Below are positions 1 through 6,227 of a DNA stretch of 24,561 bases, in pieces. The notes under the pieces are model-generated. The model was not told the DNA's origin. It did no database searches and saw only the letters and a list, made by a program, of their open reading frames with translations. Position 1 is the first letter of the stretch; each line of letters opens with the position of its first letter. The translations under genes and the position numbers were made by a program. Origin of the DNA: JAMCRM01 sp041685075 (lineage in GTDB: Bacteria > Acidobacteriota > Terriglobia > Bryobacterales > Bryobacteraceae); NCBI GenBank assembly GCA_041685075.1, contig JAWLGN010000050.1, positions 1-24,561 on the forward strand, in the 5' to 3' direction.

Positions 1-8
1 CGCCCCAA

Positions 9-524
9 CTACAGCAGCTCTTCCATGGATGTCGCCAGGTATTCCCCGTTGAAGATCCCGCTTCGGTACGTGCGGTCGTCGAAGTAGCGCCAGTAGCGCT
101 TTCCCCGCTCCAGGCAATAGAACAGCCAGTGTTCGCGGATCAGGTGCTGCTCCAGCAACTGCTGGTTGAAGGAGCGCACCGAGCCTTCCAGGGTATAGGG
201 GACGCGGAACTCCTCCGTCGACACCGTTTCCGCCGTAGCGCTGAAGTTCAGTTGCAGAATGCGGCCCCGCACGTTGATCTGCACCAGATTCGGCGCGTCG
301 TCGTGAAAGTTTTCCGGACCGTACTCCGGCGGATCCAGCGTCAGGCTGGTCTTCTGCAACAGTTGATTGACGCTTTCGACAAACTGCAGGCACGTGCGGT
401 GCAACTCGACCGCGGCGGCGCGGCGCAACTCCTCGATGAACTGCACGTGCCGTAGCAACGCTTCATCTTTTTCCACCAAAGCGTCAATCCGCTCAGCCAG
501 TTTGGACAGTCGATCGCGGTGCAA
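9..524 (-). CDS. Hypothetical 171-aa protein, operon partner of S24-like regulator
   Basis: I do not recognise this family. The N-terminal ~60 residues are charged and heptad-like (many Leu, Glu and Arg), suggesting a helical or coiled-coil start. The rest looks like a mixed alpha/beta soluble domain rich in aromatic residues near the C-terminus (HWLFYCLERGKRYWRYF). There is no signal peptide and no membrane segment. The first codon is TTG at 524, with GGAG about 10 nt upstream. This overlaps the 3' end of the upstream regulator gene by 32 bp. A GTG at 476 would remove the overlap and remains a possible alternative start. Same-strand overlap implies co-transcription and probably translational coupling with the S24-like gene, so a role linked to that regulator is inferred. 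No catalytic motif is visible. Confidence 0.75.
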   Translation of the reverse strand: MHRDRLSKLAERIDALVEKDEALLRHVQFIEELRRAAAVELHRTCLQFVESVNQLLQKTSLTLDPPEYGPENFHDDAPNLVQINVRGRILQLNFSATAETVSTEEFRVPYTLEGSVRSFNQQLLEQHLIREHWLFYCLERGKRYWRYFDDRTYRSGIFNGEYLATSMEELL

Positions 525-1200
525 AGGGAAATGGCTCCAGGTTCCGGCCGATCCAGACGATTTTGGCCCTCACCACCTCCAGGATATTCCGATCGGCGAG
601 CGAAATGTAGTCGTCGATGGCCGGCTCCGGGCCGCTGGCAGCCGTCGCGTACAGCCGGTCGGCGATTCGCCGCACGCGGCGTACCACGCATTCCGGCCCC
701 AGGTCGACGGCGTAGCAGCCGTCCCCCATCGGCTCGCGGCGGCGGTGGTAGGCGCGGTCGAGCAGCGCCATGTCGCCGCCCCGGAAGAGCGGATGCATCA
801 GGGGGTCTTCCCCTAGTTCCACCAGCGCGGGCTGCTCCAGGCGGTCGAGATCCGGTCCCAGAAAGGGAAACGGCGCCCAGGCGCGCTCGCTGCCCGGGAA
901 CGGCGCCCCGGGACCCAGTCGCCCGTCCAGGATGGGAACCGTGCCGTTGCGCGCCTCCGAGCGCTCTCCGTAGGCACGGAGTTCCTGCGGGTCCACCAGG
1001 TCGAAGACACAGAGCTTGAGGCTGCGCAGAACCTGGTCCGCCATCCCCGGCGAAAGCAGGCGCGTGCCTTTCAGCACGTTGTGCAGATGCGGCTGGGACA
1101 CGCCGGTCAGGCGGGCGGCGCTGCGTTCGGTCAGTTCGCCACTGCGTACCAGCGTCCGGAGGTGCGCGATCAAGCGGTGCTGCAGTATTTCGAAGTGCAT
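493..1200 (-). CDS. XRE-type HTH regulator with degenerate S24 (LexA/CI-like) C-terminal domain
   Basis: A 235-aa two-domain regulator. Residues ~24-45 (TERSAARLTGVSQPHLHNVL) form a Cro/CI-type helix-turn-helix. The C-terminal third resembles the S24 peptidase fold of LexA and phage CI: the segment GEDPLMHPLFRGGDMALLD sits where family members have D-S-M-x-P...GD, and CYAVDLGPECVVRRVRRI sits where they have the Lys-bearing strand. The expected Ser is Leu and the expected Lys is Arg, so self-cleavage is unlikely (inference). I chose ATG at 1200, with GAGG upstream, over an in-frame TTG at 1284, because that TTG lies inside a good promoter (TTGAGA - 18 nt - TACTAT, 1284-1255). The gene leads a two-gene minus-strand operon and diverges from the zinc-finger/HTH gene at 1492. 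Autoregulation through the boxes at 1227-1377 is likely but inferred. Confidence 0.8.
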   Translation of the reverse strand: MHFEILQHRLIAHLRTLVRSGELTERSAARLTGVSQPHLHNVLKGTRLLSPGMADQVLRSLKLCVFDLVDPQELRAYGERSEARNGTVPILDGRLGPGAPFPGSERAWAPFPFLGPDLDRLEQPALVELGEDPLMHPLFRGGDMALLDRAYHRRREPMGDGCYAVDLGPECVVRRVRRIADRLYATAASGPEPAIDDYISLADRNILEVVRAKIVWIGRNLEPFPFAPRSTVQTG

Positions 1201-1226
1201 ACCGAGGGCCTCACCCGATTTCTGTC

Positions 1227-1377
1227 GGAAATAGGGTAACGTTTTCCATTTCCTATAGTAATATCCTGTTATCTCTTTTCTCAATTTTTCCCTAATTCCC
1301 CATTGGTTGTAAACCCCGGTTTATCTTAAGATTACGGATAACTCCGGGGCCGTTATAGGAAAAATCCTAACGTTTTC
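1227..1377. promoter_or_regulatory. Divergent regulatory region with paired repeat boxes (candidate operators)
   Basis: Between the divergent genes there are several paired elements. The 10-mer TAACGTTTTC, with an AACGTT palindromic core, occurs at 1237-1246 and 1368-1377. TATAGGAAA occurs on the minus strand at 1257-1249 and on the plus strand at 1354-1362. GGAAA/TTTCC arms enclose 1227-1247. CCCCGG+TTTATC (1314-1325) mirrors GATAA+CT+CCGGGG (1337-1349). TAGGA-AAAA-TCCTA forms a perfect inverted repeat at 1356-1369. Each side therefore carries one TATAGGAAA and one AACGTT box in comparable order, as expected for a repressor controlling both directions. A weak plus-strand promoter (TTACGG 1332-1337, TATAGG 1354-1359) is possible. 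Which protein binds is inference. Confidence 0.5.
1255..1284 (-). promoter_or_regulatory. Candidate sigma-70-type promoter for the S24-like regulator operon
   Basis: Read on the minus strand, TTGAGA (1284-1279) is followed after 18 nt by TACTAT (1260-1255). This places the transcript start near 1248, about 48 nt before the ATG at 1200. The surrounding DNA is clearly more AT-rich than the genes. The -10 overlaps a TATAGGAAA box that recurs in inverted orientation at 1354-1362. Confidence 0.5.
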
Positions 1378-1491
1378 TGATAAGAAATGTTTGACGAAAT
1401 CAGAGGAATTGGTAAAGTTGATACCGCCTGAAAGGAGCGCCCCGCAGGCGGCAGGAAGCGAAGGCGGGAGCGCCAAAGGATATTGTCGAAC

Positions 1492-2079
1492 ATGCTATGG
1501 ACTCGATCGGACACCATTGGGCTGGCCAAGCCGTCCTGCGCGCAGTGCCACGGTTACGGACTGCGCATATCGGAAATGCTGAAGCGCGAAAATCCCTGCA
1601 ACTGCGTGCTGCGGGCCATCTTCCGCGCCTGCTACGCGAGGTTTCGGGAGTGTGTGATGAAAGAAAAGCGCATGAGCCGGGTGAGCCTGGAGTTCTACCG
1701 GGGCGGCAAGGATGCCTACCGGTCCTACGCCAGGAAAACGGAGGATTACCTCGCCGATTTCTGCCTGGTCAGCCGCCGCGCCCTCACCGAACAGGAGTAT
1801 GACATCTTCCGCTATTTCTTCCTCCTGGGCGCCAACTGGCGAATGTGCTGCGCCAGGCTGGGGATGGATAGAGGCAATTTCTTTCACGCGGTGTACCGGA
1901 TCGAGCAGAAGCTGGGGCGGACCTTCCGGGAGTTGGAACCCTACGGACTGTATCCGCTGGACGAGTACTTCGGCGGAAAGATCTACAGGCACCGTCCCCA
2001 GCCGAGCCGCGCGGAGAACGTGCGGGAGATGCCGCGCCGGCAGGACCGCCGGCGCGCGGGCATTCGCAAATCGGCATGA
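1492..2079 (+). CDS. Cys-rich zinc-finger-like protein with C-terminal HTH-like region
   Basis: A 195-aa protein with no family I can name. The N-terminus has CxxCxGxG (C16, C19, the DnaJ Cys-rich signature) followed by CNC (C36, C38), which could bind one metal ion. Further cysteines lie near residues 45-54. Residues ~97-150 (from LTEQEYDIFRYFFLLG through ARLGMDRGNFFHAVYRIEQK) look like a helix-turn-helix or sigma-region-4-like segment. The tail is Arg-rich. The ATG at 1492 is preferred because AAAGGA (1475-1480) lies 11 nt upstream; a TTG at 1483 would be only 2 nt from it. Facing the S24-like repressor across shared boxes, it resembles the repressor/activator layout of temperate phages, and zinc-finger antiterminators are one possible analogy. 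No other phage genes are visible. DNA or RNA binding is inference. Confidence 0.75.
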   Translation: MLWTRSDTIGLAKPSCAQCHGYGLRISEMLKRENPCNCVLRAIFRACYARFRECVMKEKRMSRVSLEFYRGGKDAYRSYARKTEDYLADFCLVSRRALTEQEYDIFRYFFLLGANWRMCCARLGMDRGNFFHAVYRIEQKLGRTFRELEPYGLYPLDEYFGGKIYRHRPQPSRAENVREMPRRQDRRRAGIRKSA

Positions 2080-2157
2080 AGGCCCGCCGGCGGGGACTGC
2101 GATCTGCGGTCTCCGCCGGCATCGTCGTATCCTGGGGTGTAGCCTCCCAAGCGGGAT

Positions 2158-3147
2158 ATGGACAACCTCACCCACACGGCCACGGGCATCTTTCTCCGCC
2201 GCACAGGGCTGGGACGCGGCGTCCCTCATGCCGGCTGGCTGCTGGTGCTGGGCGCCAACGCACCGGATATCGACGTGGTCGCCCTGGCGGGCGGGACCCT
2301 CACGTACCTCAGCTTTCACCGGCACGCCACCCACGCGCTGCCGTTCGTGCCGCTCATGGCCCTGCTGCCGGTGCTGGTGGTGCGATGGGCGTCCCGCAAG
2401 CCGATCCCCTGGAAGCGTGCCTATGGGCTGTCGCTCATCGGAGTGGCTTCGCACCTGGCGCTCGATCTCACCAATATGTACGGCGTCCGGCTGCTGGTCC
2501 CGTTCACCTCGCGCTGGTTTCAATGGAGCACCACCGCCATCATCGACCTGTGGATCTGGGCCGTGTTTCTGGTGGCCCTGGCGGCGCCCGCTCTGGCGCG
2601 GCTGGTGCATACGGAGATCGGCTCGCGCAGCCGCCCGCCGGTGCGCGGCTTCGCCCTCTTCGCCCTGCTGTTCCTGGTGTCTTATACCGCCGGCCGCGCG
2701 GTGTTGCACAGGCGCGCCGCCGCGGTGCTGGAGTCCCGGCTCTACGACGGCGCCGCGCCGCTGCGGGTGGCCGCGCTGCCCGGTATTGCCAACCCGTTCC
2801 GCTGGCGCGGCCTGGTGGAAACGCCCGCCTTTTTTAGCGAACACGAGGTCGATTTACTCTCGGAGTTCGACCCGCTGGCGGGCCGCCGTTTCTATAAATT
2901 GGAGCCGCAGTCGGCAATAGAAATGGCCTCCCGCACGCGGGCGGTGCGCGATTTCTTAGAATTTTCCCAGTTTCCGTGGTGGCGCGTCTCGCCGGTCGTG
3001 GAACCGCGGCCGGGCACCCTGGTGGAGGTGATGGACCTGCGCTTCGGCTCGCCGCCCGCCTCCGGATTCGCCGTTGCGGTGGTGATGGACGAGGACGGGC
3101 GGGTGCTGCGGGAGAGCGCCGGCTTCGGCGCCGCGCGGCCGCGCTGA
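2158..3147 (+). CDS. DUF457/YdjM-type membrane-bound putative metal-dependent hydrolase
   Basis: A 329-aa protein whose N-terminal ~150 residues match the DUF457 family of inner-membrane proteins annotated as metal-dependent hydrolases. The conserved polar motifs sit between membrane segments: MDNLTHTATG at the start, NAPDID at ~36-41, FHRHATHALPF at ~53-63 and SHLALDLTNMYGVRLLVPF at ~98-116. The His and Asp residues are the presumed metal ligands (family knowledge). About five hydrophobic segments are visible up to ~residue 195. The remaining ~130 residues form a soluble domain rich in Phe, Trp and Arg with no recognisable motif. Start is ATG at 2158 with only a weak GCGGGA upstream. The substrate is unknown in the family; a link to SOS or membrane lipids would be speculation. 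It stands alone, 78 bp after the zinc-finger gene. Confidence 0.85.
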   Translation: MDNLTHTATGIFLRRTGLGRGVPHAGWLLVLGANAPDIDVVALAGGTLTYLSFHRHATHALPFVPLMALLPVLVVRWASRKPIPWKRAYGLSLIGVASHLALDLTNMYGVRLLVPFTSRWFQWSTTAIIDLWIWAVFLVALAAPALARLVHTEIGSRSRPPVRGFALFALLFLVSYTAGRAVLHRRAAAVLESRLYDGAAPLRVAALPGIANPFRWRGLVETPAFFSEHEVDLLSEFDPLAGRRFYKLEPQSAIEMASRTRAVRDFLEFSQFPWWRVSPVVEPRPGTLVEVMDLRFGSPPASGFAVAVVMDEDGRVLRESAGFGAARPR

Positions 3148-3180
3148 ATTAAGGCATTCTGACGTCAAAATCGAGGTTAT

Positions 3181-3209
3181 TTACGGGTTTTCTGCACTAT
3201 TTTTAATAT
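3181..3209 (+). promoter_or_regulatory. Candidate promoter giving a leaderless HPt transcript
   Basis: TTACGG (3181-3186), a 17-nt spacer and TAATAT (3204-3209) lie in an AT-rich patch. The -10 ends 5 nt before the ATG at 3215 and there is no purine-rich ribosome binding site, so the transcript is predicted to begin at or next to the start codon. The -35 match is weak. Confidence 0.45.
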
Positions 3210-3214
3210 TCACA

Positions 3215-3565
3215 ATGAAAGATGTGATTGGTGAAACGGAAGTTCTCGATCGCGAACAACTGCGCAACGTCTCGCTGGAGGATCCAGACTTGATGCGCGA
3301 GTTGCTGGCGGCGTTGATCGAGGACACCTCGCGGCAGATCCCCACCCTGGGTGAGGCGATCCGCGCGCACAACGCGGGCGAGACGGTCCGGCTGGCGCAC
3401 TACTCCAAGGGCGCCTGTGTGAATGTGGGGGCGCGCTCCTCGGCGGCCATCCTGGAGGAGATCGAGCGCACCGCCAAGGCGGGAGATTTCGACCGCTGCG
3501 GCGCATCGCTGGAGTCGCTGGCAGCGGAGATTGTCAAGCTGCGCGACGAGGCGCTGCGTATCTGA
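3215..3565 (+). CDS. Orphan HPt (histidine phosphotransfer) domain protein
   Basis: A 116-aa single-domain protein of the HPt family, the four-helix phosphocarriers that move phosphate between response-regulator receivers in phosphorelays. The active-site helix is present: RLAHYSKGACVNVGA with phosphorylatable His62 and the usual Lys-Gly and Gly-Ala positions after it. Length and helical character fit a free-standing HPt protein. No histidine kinase or receiver gene is adjacent, so its partners must lie elsewhere. It ends 6 bp before the convergent IscU-like gene. Start is ATG 3215 without a Shine-Dalgarno sequence, immediately downstream of a -10-like hexamer, suggesting a leaderless mRNA. 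Confidence 0.88.
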   Translation: MKDVIGETEVLDREQLRNVSLEDPDLMRELLAALIEDTSRQIPTLGEAIRAHNAGETVRLAHYSKGACVNVGARSSAAILEEIERTAKAGDFDRCGASLESLAAEIVKLRDEALRI

Positions 3566-3571
3566 TAGGCG

Positions 3572-3940
3572 CTACACTCCGGAGGCAGCGGCGCGGGCGA
3601 GCAGTGCGCGCACCGCATCCACCGCCAGCAGCGCGGCGTGACGCGATTCGGCGGGCAGCCCACCCAGAGCCTCTTCCACATCGGCGGCCTTGATGGCCCG
3701 CAGTTCGCTCTCGATCTTTCCCGTGAGCAGCCCGGTGAGGGCCGAGCCGGCGGCCATCGATGCCGTGCAGCCTTTGGCCTGAAAGCGCGCTTCGGCTACG
3801 CGACCGTTTTCCAGGCGCGCCGAGAGCCGGAGAATATCGCCGCAGACGGGCTGCATGACCTCGACCGTCACTGCCGGCGGCGGCAGTTCGCCCGCGTTGC
3901 GCGGGTTACGGAAATGGTCCAACAGGCGCTCCGAGTACAT
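3572..3940 (-). CDS. IscU/NifU-N-like iron-sulfur scaffold protein lacking the third cysteine
   Basis: A 122-aa protein of the IscU/SufU/NifU N-terminal family, cytoplasmic scaffolds on which Fe-S clusters are assembled. The start MYSERLLDHFRNPRNAG is highly typical. Ligand positions are C33 with D35 (QPVCGDILRL) and C58 (AKGCTAS). The third cysteine, normally in H-C-S near the C-terminus, is Ala102 here (ESRHAALLAVDA), although the neighbouring His101 is retained. I checked this in the nucleotide sequence. The protein may therefore bind a cluster differently, act as a regulator or carrier, or use an outside ligand (all inference). No cysteine desulfurase gene is adjacent. A CATAAT hexamer (3951-3946 on the minus strand) lies 5 nt before the ATG with no ribosome binding site, suggesting leaderless expression. 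Confidence 0.88.
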   Translation of the reverse strand: MYSERLLDHFRNPRNAGELPPPAVTVEVMQPVCGDILRLSARLENGRVAEARFQAKGCTASMAAGSALTGLLTGKIESELRAIKAADVEEALGGLPAESRHAALLAVDAVRALLARAAASGV

Positions 3941-3973
3941 GCTTTATTATGCCTGTATGGCGTGTGTGGCGGT

Positions 3974-4354
3974 ATGACGACCGTGGTGGCGGCGGTAATC
4001 GAACGCGACGGGCGCGTGCTGGTGTGCCGGCGGCGCCCCGAAGATCCGCATCCGCTCAAGTGGGAGTTCCCGGGCGGCAAGGTGGAGGCGGGAGAGATGC
4101 CCCGCGCAGCCTTGGTGAGGGAACTCGAAGAAGAACTCGGTATCGCGGCCGAGCCGGATGGAGAGATCGCGCGCTACCGCTTCGCCTACCCGGGGAAGCA
4201 GCCGATTCTGCTGATCTTCTTCCGGGTTTCGGAGTACTCGGGAGAGCCGCGCAACGTGGTGTTCGAGCAGATCGAGTGGGCGGAGCGCAAAGCTCTCCCG
4301 CAGTACGATTTTCTGGACGGCGATATCGAGTTTGTCCGGCGCCTGGCTACTTAG
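3974..4354 (+). CDS. MutT-type Nudix hydrolase (8-oxo-dGTP diphosphatase-like)
   Basis: A 126-aa Nudix hydrolase. The complete Nudix box GX5EX7REUXEEXGU is visible as GKVEAGE at residues ~35-41, followed by RELEEELGI at ~49-57; these glutamates bind the catalytic Mg2+. The N-terminal strand TTVVAAVIERDGRVLVCRR and the downstream EWAERKALPQYDFLDGD are typical of MutT-like proteins, which hydrolyse oxidised dGTP to prevent mutation. The exact substrate cannot be fixed from sequence because several paralogues share this length. The ATG at 3974 is chosen because homology begins there; in-frame sequence upstream reads through the antisense of the IscU-like gene. It diverges from that gene with 33 bp between start codons, and its 3' end overlaps the convergent secreted-protein gene by 8 bp. 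Confidence 0.85.
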   Translation: MTTVVAAVIERDGRVLVCRRRPEDPHPLKWEFPGGKVEAGEMPRAALVRELEEELGIAAEPDGEIARYRFAYPGKQPILLIFFRVSEYSGEPRNVVFEQIEWAERKALPQYDFLDGDIEFVRRLAT

Positions 4355-5048
4355 GCAACTGAATGGCGACCTTGCGCTCGCGGTTCAGCCGCTCGGTCAG
4401 ATCCCGGTCCACCAGCGAGAGGGAGACCTGGTTGTGATTGTTCCCGGAGGTGAAGTAGTGCAGGGTATCCCCGTCGATCCAGTAAGCTACCGCCGAATAG
4501 ATCGAGTGATCCTTGAAGGCGATCAGGTAGTACGGTGCGGTCGGAACGGCGGCGGCCATCTCCTCGGTGGAGCGCACCGGCGCCTGGTAGACCTGGATGT
4601 TTGAAATCTCGCTTTCCTCTTCCTCGGGCGGGATCTCCTGGACCATGGGCTGCGCGGGCACGCCGAAGTTCTGGTTGAGGGACACAGGGGCCTGCTGCTG
4701 CTGCGGGTAAACCACTACCACCTGCGGCTGCTGCTGCCCGTAGAAGTCCGGAGGATAGGCGACCGGATAGGGATAGGGCACAAAGATCGGCGAACGGCCC
4801 CTGATGCGCCCTCCGCTGAAAGCGGGGCGCCCTGCCACGGTCTTACCCAGGCGTACGGGGAAACTCGGGTCCGTGATGGAGAAGGGCGGCAGCTTGGGAG
4901 TGCCGGGAGTCAGCACGTTGCCGAAGCCCTTCACCCCACCGGGAAAGACCACGTTCCCAAAGCCGCCCACGGGAGCGCGGCTGCGGTGCTGGGCAGCCAG
5001 GGGGCCGGCCAGAAGTAACGGCAGCAGAAGCGCCGTGAGAGTTCTCAT
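4347..5048 (-). CDS. Secreted Pro/Gln-rich hypothetical protein
   Basis: A 233-aa protein with a clear signal peptide (MRTLTALLLPLLLAGPLAAQ, likely cut after AAQ or LAA). The mature N-terminal half is low-complexity and rich in Gly, Pro and Gln, including YPYPVAYPPDFYGQQQ and QQQQ stretches. An acidic EEEES patch follows. A C-terminal globular stretch (~160-233, APYYLIAFKDHSIYSAVAYW...) resembles a small beta-rich domain. I cannot name a family, but such proteins with a disordered stalk and small C-terminal module are common in acidobacterial exteriors (general impression). GGAGG lies about 6 nt before the ATG at 5048. The gene follows the DUF1501 gene by 33 bp on the same strand, so they may be co-transcribed. 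It overlaps the 3' end of the Nudix gene by 8 bp. Confidence 0.8.
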   Translation of the reverse strand: MRTLTALLLPLLLAGPLAAQHRSRAPVGGFGNVVFPGGVKGFGNVLTPGTPKLPPFSITDPSFPVRLGKTVAGRPAFSGGRIRGRSPIFVPYPYPVAYPPDFYGQQQPQVVVVYPQQQQAPVSLNQNFGVPAQPMVQEIPPEEEESEISNIQVYQAPVRSTEEMAAAVPTAPYYLIAFKDHSIYSAVAYWIDGDTLHYFTSGNNHNQVSLSLVDRDLTERLNRERKVAIQLPK

Positions 5049-5081
5049 AGAGCCCTCCGATCTCAGGTTACCACTTCAACA

Positions 5082-5990
5082 TCAGGCGAAAAGGTCCGGG
5101 ACAATACGGCCGCCACGTGTGTTCGACGGCTCCAGCTTCAAAAGGGTGTACACGGAACAGATGAAATCGTCGGGCGTGACGGGAGACTCGATCACCTCGG
5201 CTCCGTTGGGATCTGTGGCGCCGATCACGCGCCCGCGCGGGACGCCGGCTCCGGCCAGGCAGAGGGACCAGGCACGCGCGTGATGGTCGCGGCCGCCGGT
5301 GGAGTTGATGCGGGGTGAACGGCCGAATTCCCCGGCGGCGATCACCAGGGTACGGTCGAGCAGGCGGCGCTCCTCGAGGTCTTCCACCAGCGCGGCAAAG
5401 GCGCGGTCGAACTCCGGAAGCACGAACTCGCGCATGGTTTCGAAGTGCCGGCTGTGGGTATCGTAACCGGAGTGAGTGAGCCGGACCATGGATGCGCCGG
5501 CCTGGACGAGGCGGCGCGCTTCGAGGCAGGCTTCACCGAGGGGAGTGCGGCCGTAGCGGTCGCGCAGCGTGGGGGATTCGGCGGAGAGGTCGAGCGCGCG
5601 GCGGCGGACCTCGGGATCGAGCACAGTGGCGGACGGCAGCCGGCCGGCCAGCAGCGCGGTGGCGCGCTCGTGGTTGGTGTCGCCGGACTGCATGGAGCGC
5701 ACCACCGTGAGCTTATCCGCCTGGCGCGCGATGCGGGGCAGGTGTTCGGAAATGCGCAGCCCCGCCACGGCGGTTTCGATTTCGCGGAAGGGGCCGCGGA
5801 TGTGCGGAGGCGCGTCCGGTTTCATGTCGAAGGTATCGAGGTGGCTGAGGCCGCCCTCCTGCCACAGCAGAATGCAGGCCACGCCGGAGCGGGCGCGAGC
5901 TGCCGCCGCCAGGGGCCCGAGTGTCAGGGCCGAGCCGGCGCGCAGAAAATCGCGCCGGGCCATTCGAGAAGCCGCCGGTGATGGATTCAT
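5082..5990 (-). CDS. DUF1501 Tat-exported protein, internally shortened
   Basis: A 302-aa member of DUF1501, sulfatase-fold proteins usually exported by the Tat system. The N-terminus carries a twin-arginine signal (MARRDFLRAGSALTLGPLAA). Recognisable blocks are LLWQEGGLSHLDTFDMKPDA, RGPFREIETAV, LRISEHLPRIARQADKLTVV, GDTNHERATALLAG, LRDRYGRTPLGEACLEARRL, GYDTHSRHFETM and AAGEFGRSPRIN. Typical members are about 400-480 aa. Here the central region between the TNHERAT block and ALDLSAESPTL is nearly absent, so roughly 100 residues are missing while the frame stays open. The start is ATG 5990; the frame continues upstream only because the 36-bp repeats are a multiple of three, so that extension is rejected. 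The function of the family is not established. No DUF1549/1553 partner lies nearby. Confidence 0.85.
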   Translation of the reverse strand: MNPSPAASRMARRDFLRAGSALTLGPLAAAARARSGVACILLWQEGGLSHLDTFDMKPDAPPHIRGPFREIETAVAGLRISEHLPRIARQADKLTVVRSMQSGDTNHERATALLAGRLPSATVLDPEVRRRALDLSAESPTLRDRYGRTPLGEACLEARRLVQAGASMVRLTHSGYDTHSRHFETMREFVLPEFDRAFAALVEDLEERRLLDRTLVIAAGEFGRSPRINSTGGRDHHARAWSLCLAGAGVPRGRVIGATDPNGAEVIESPVTPDDFICSVYTLLKLEPSNTRGGRIVPDLFA

Positions 5991-6003
5991 ATCTAAATGG
6001 TGA

Positions 6004-6180
6004 TTGTATAGCCTGGGACGGCCGGATGCAGCCGGGTGCGCGCATAGCCTGGGGCGACAGGATGCAGCCGGGTGCGCGCATAGCCTGGGGCGACAGGATG
6101 CAGCCGGGTGCTTGTACAACCTGGGACGACGGAATGCAGCCGGGTGCTTGCATAGCCTGGGGCGTGCCGCCCGGTATGGC
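6004..6180. repeat. 36-bp tandem repeat array, 4 full units plus a decayed fifth
   Basis: Four contiguous 36-bp units occupy 6004-6039, 6040-6075, 6076-6111 and 6112-6147. A degenerate fifth continues to about 6180. Units 2 and 3 are identical. Units 1 and 4 differ at their first bases (TTGTATAGCC or TTGTACAACC versus GCGCATAGCC). A common core GGATGCAGCCGGGTGC ends most units. There are no spacers, so this is not CRISPR. Because 36 is a multiple of three, the array is open in several frames and creates spurious ORFs. It fills the divergent region between the DUF1501 and oxidoreductase genes; the edge of unit 1 supplies a TACAAT hexamer on the minus strand (6008-6003). Confidence 0.9.
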
Positions 6181-6227
6181 CTGCGACCTCGGCCCCTCTT
6201 CCGGCGTCACTATCGGGAGGAGGAATC

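Noticed and set aside
1391..1582. 63-codon plus-strand ORF upstream of the zinc-finger gene
   Set aside because: TTG start, no family resemblance, and it runs into the better-supported gene in another frame.
493..2157. Intact prophage or mobile element around the repressor-like gene
   Set aside because: No integrase, transposase, structural genes, terminal repeats or tRNA attachment site; flanking genes are chromosomal.
5991..6119. 43-residue N-terminal extension of the DUF1501 protein encoded by the repeats
   Set aside because: The extension only exists because 36-bp units stay in frame; the Tat signal begins just after ATG 5990, which would be useless internally.
6004..6180. CRISPR array
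   Set aside because: Units are contiguous, with no unique spacers and no cas genes nearby.
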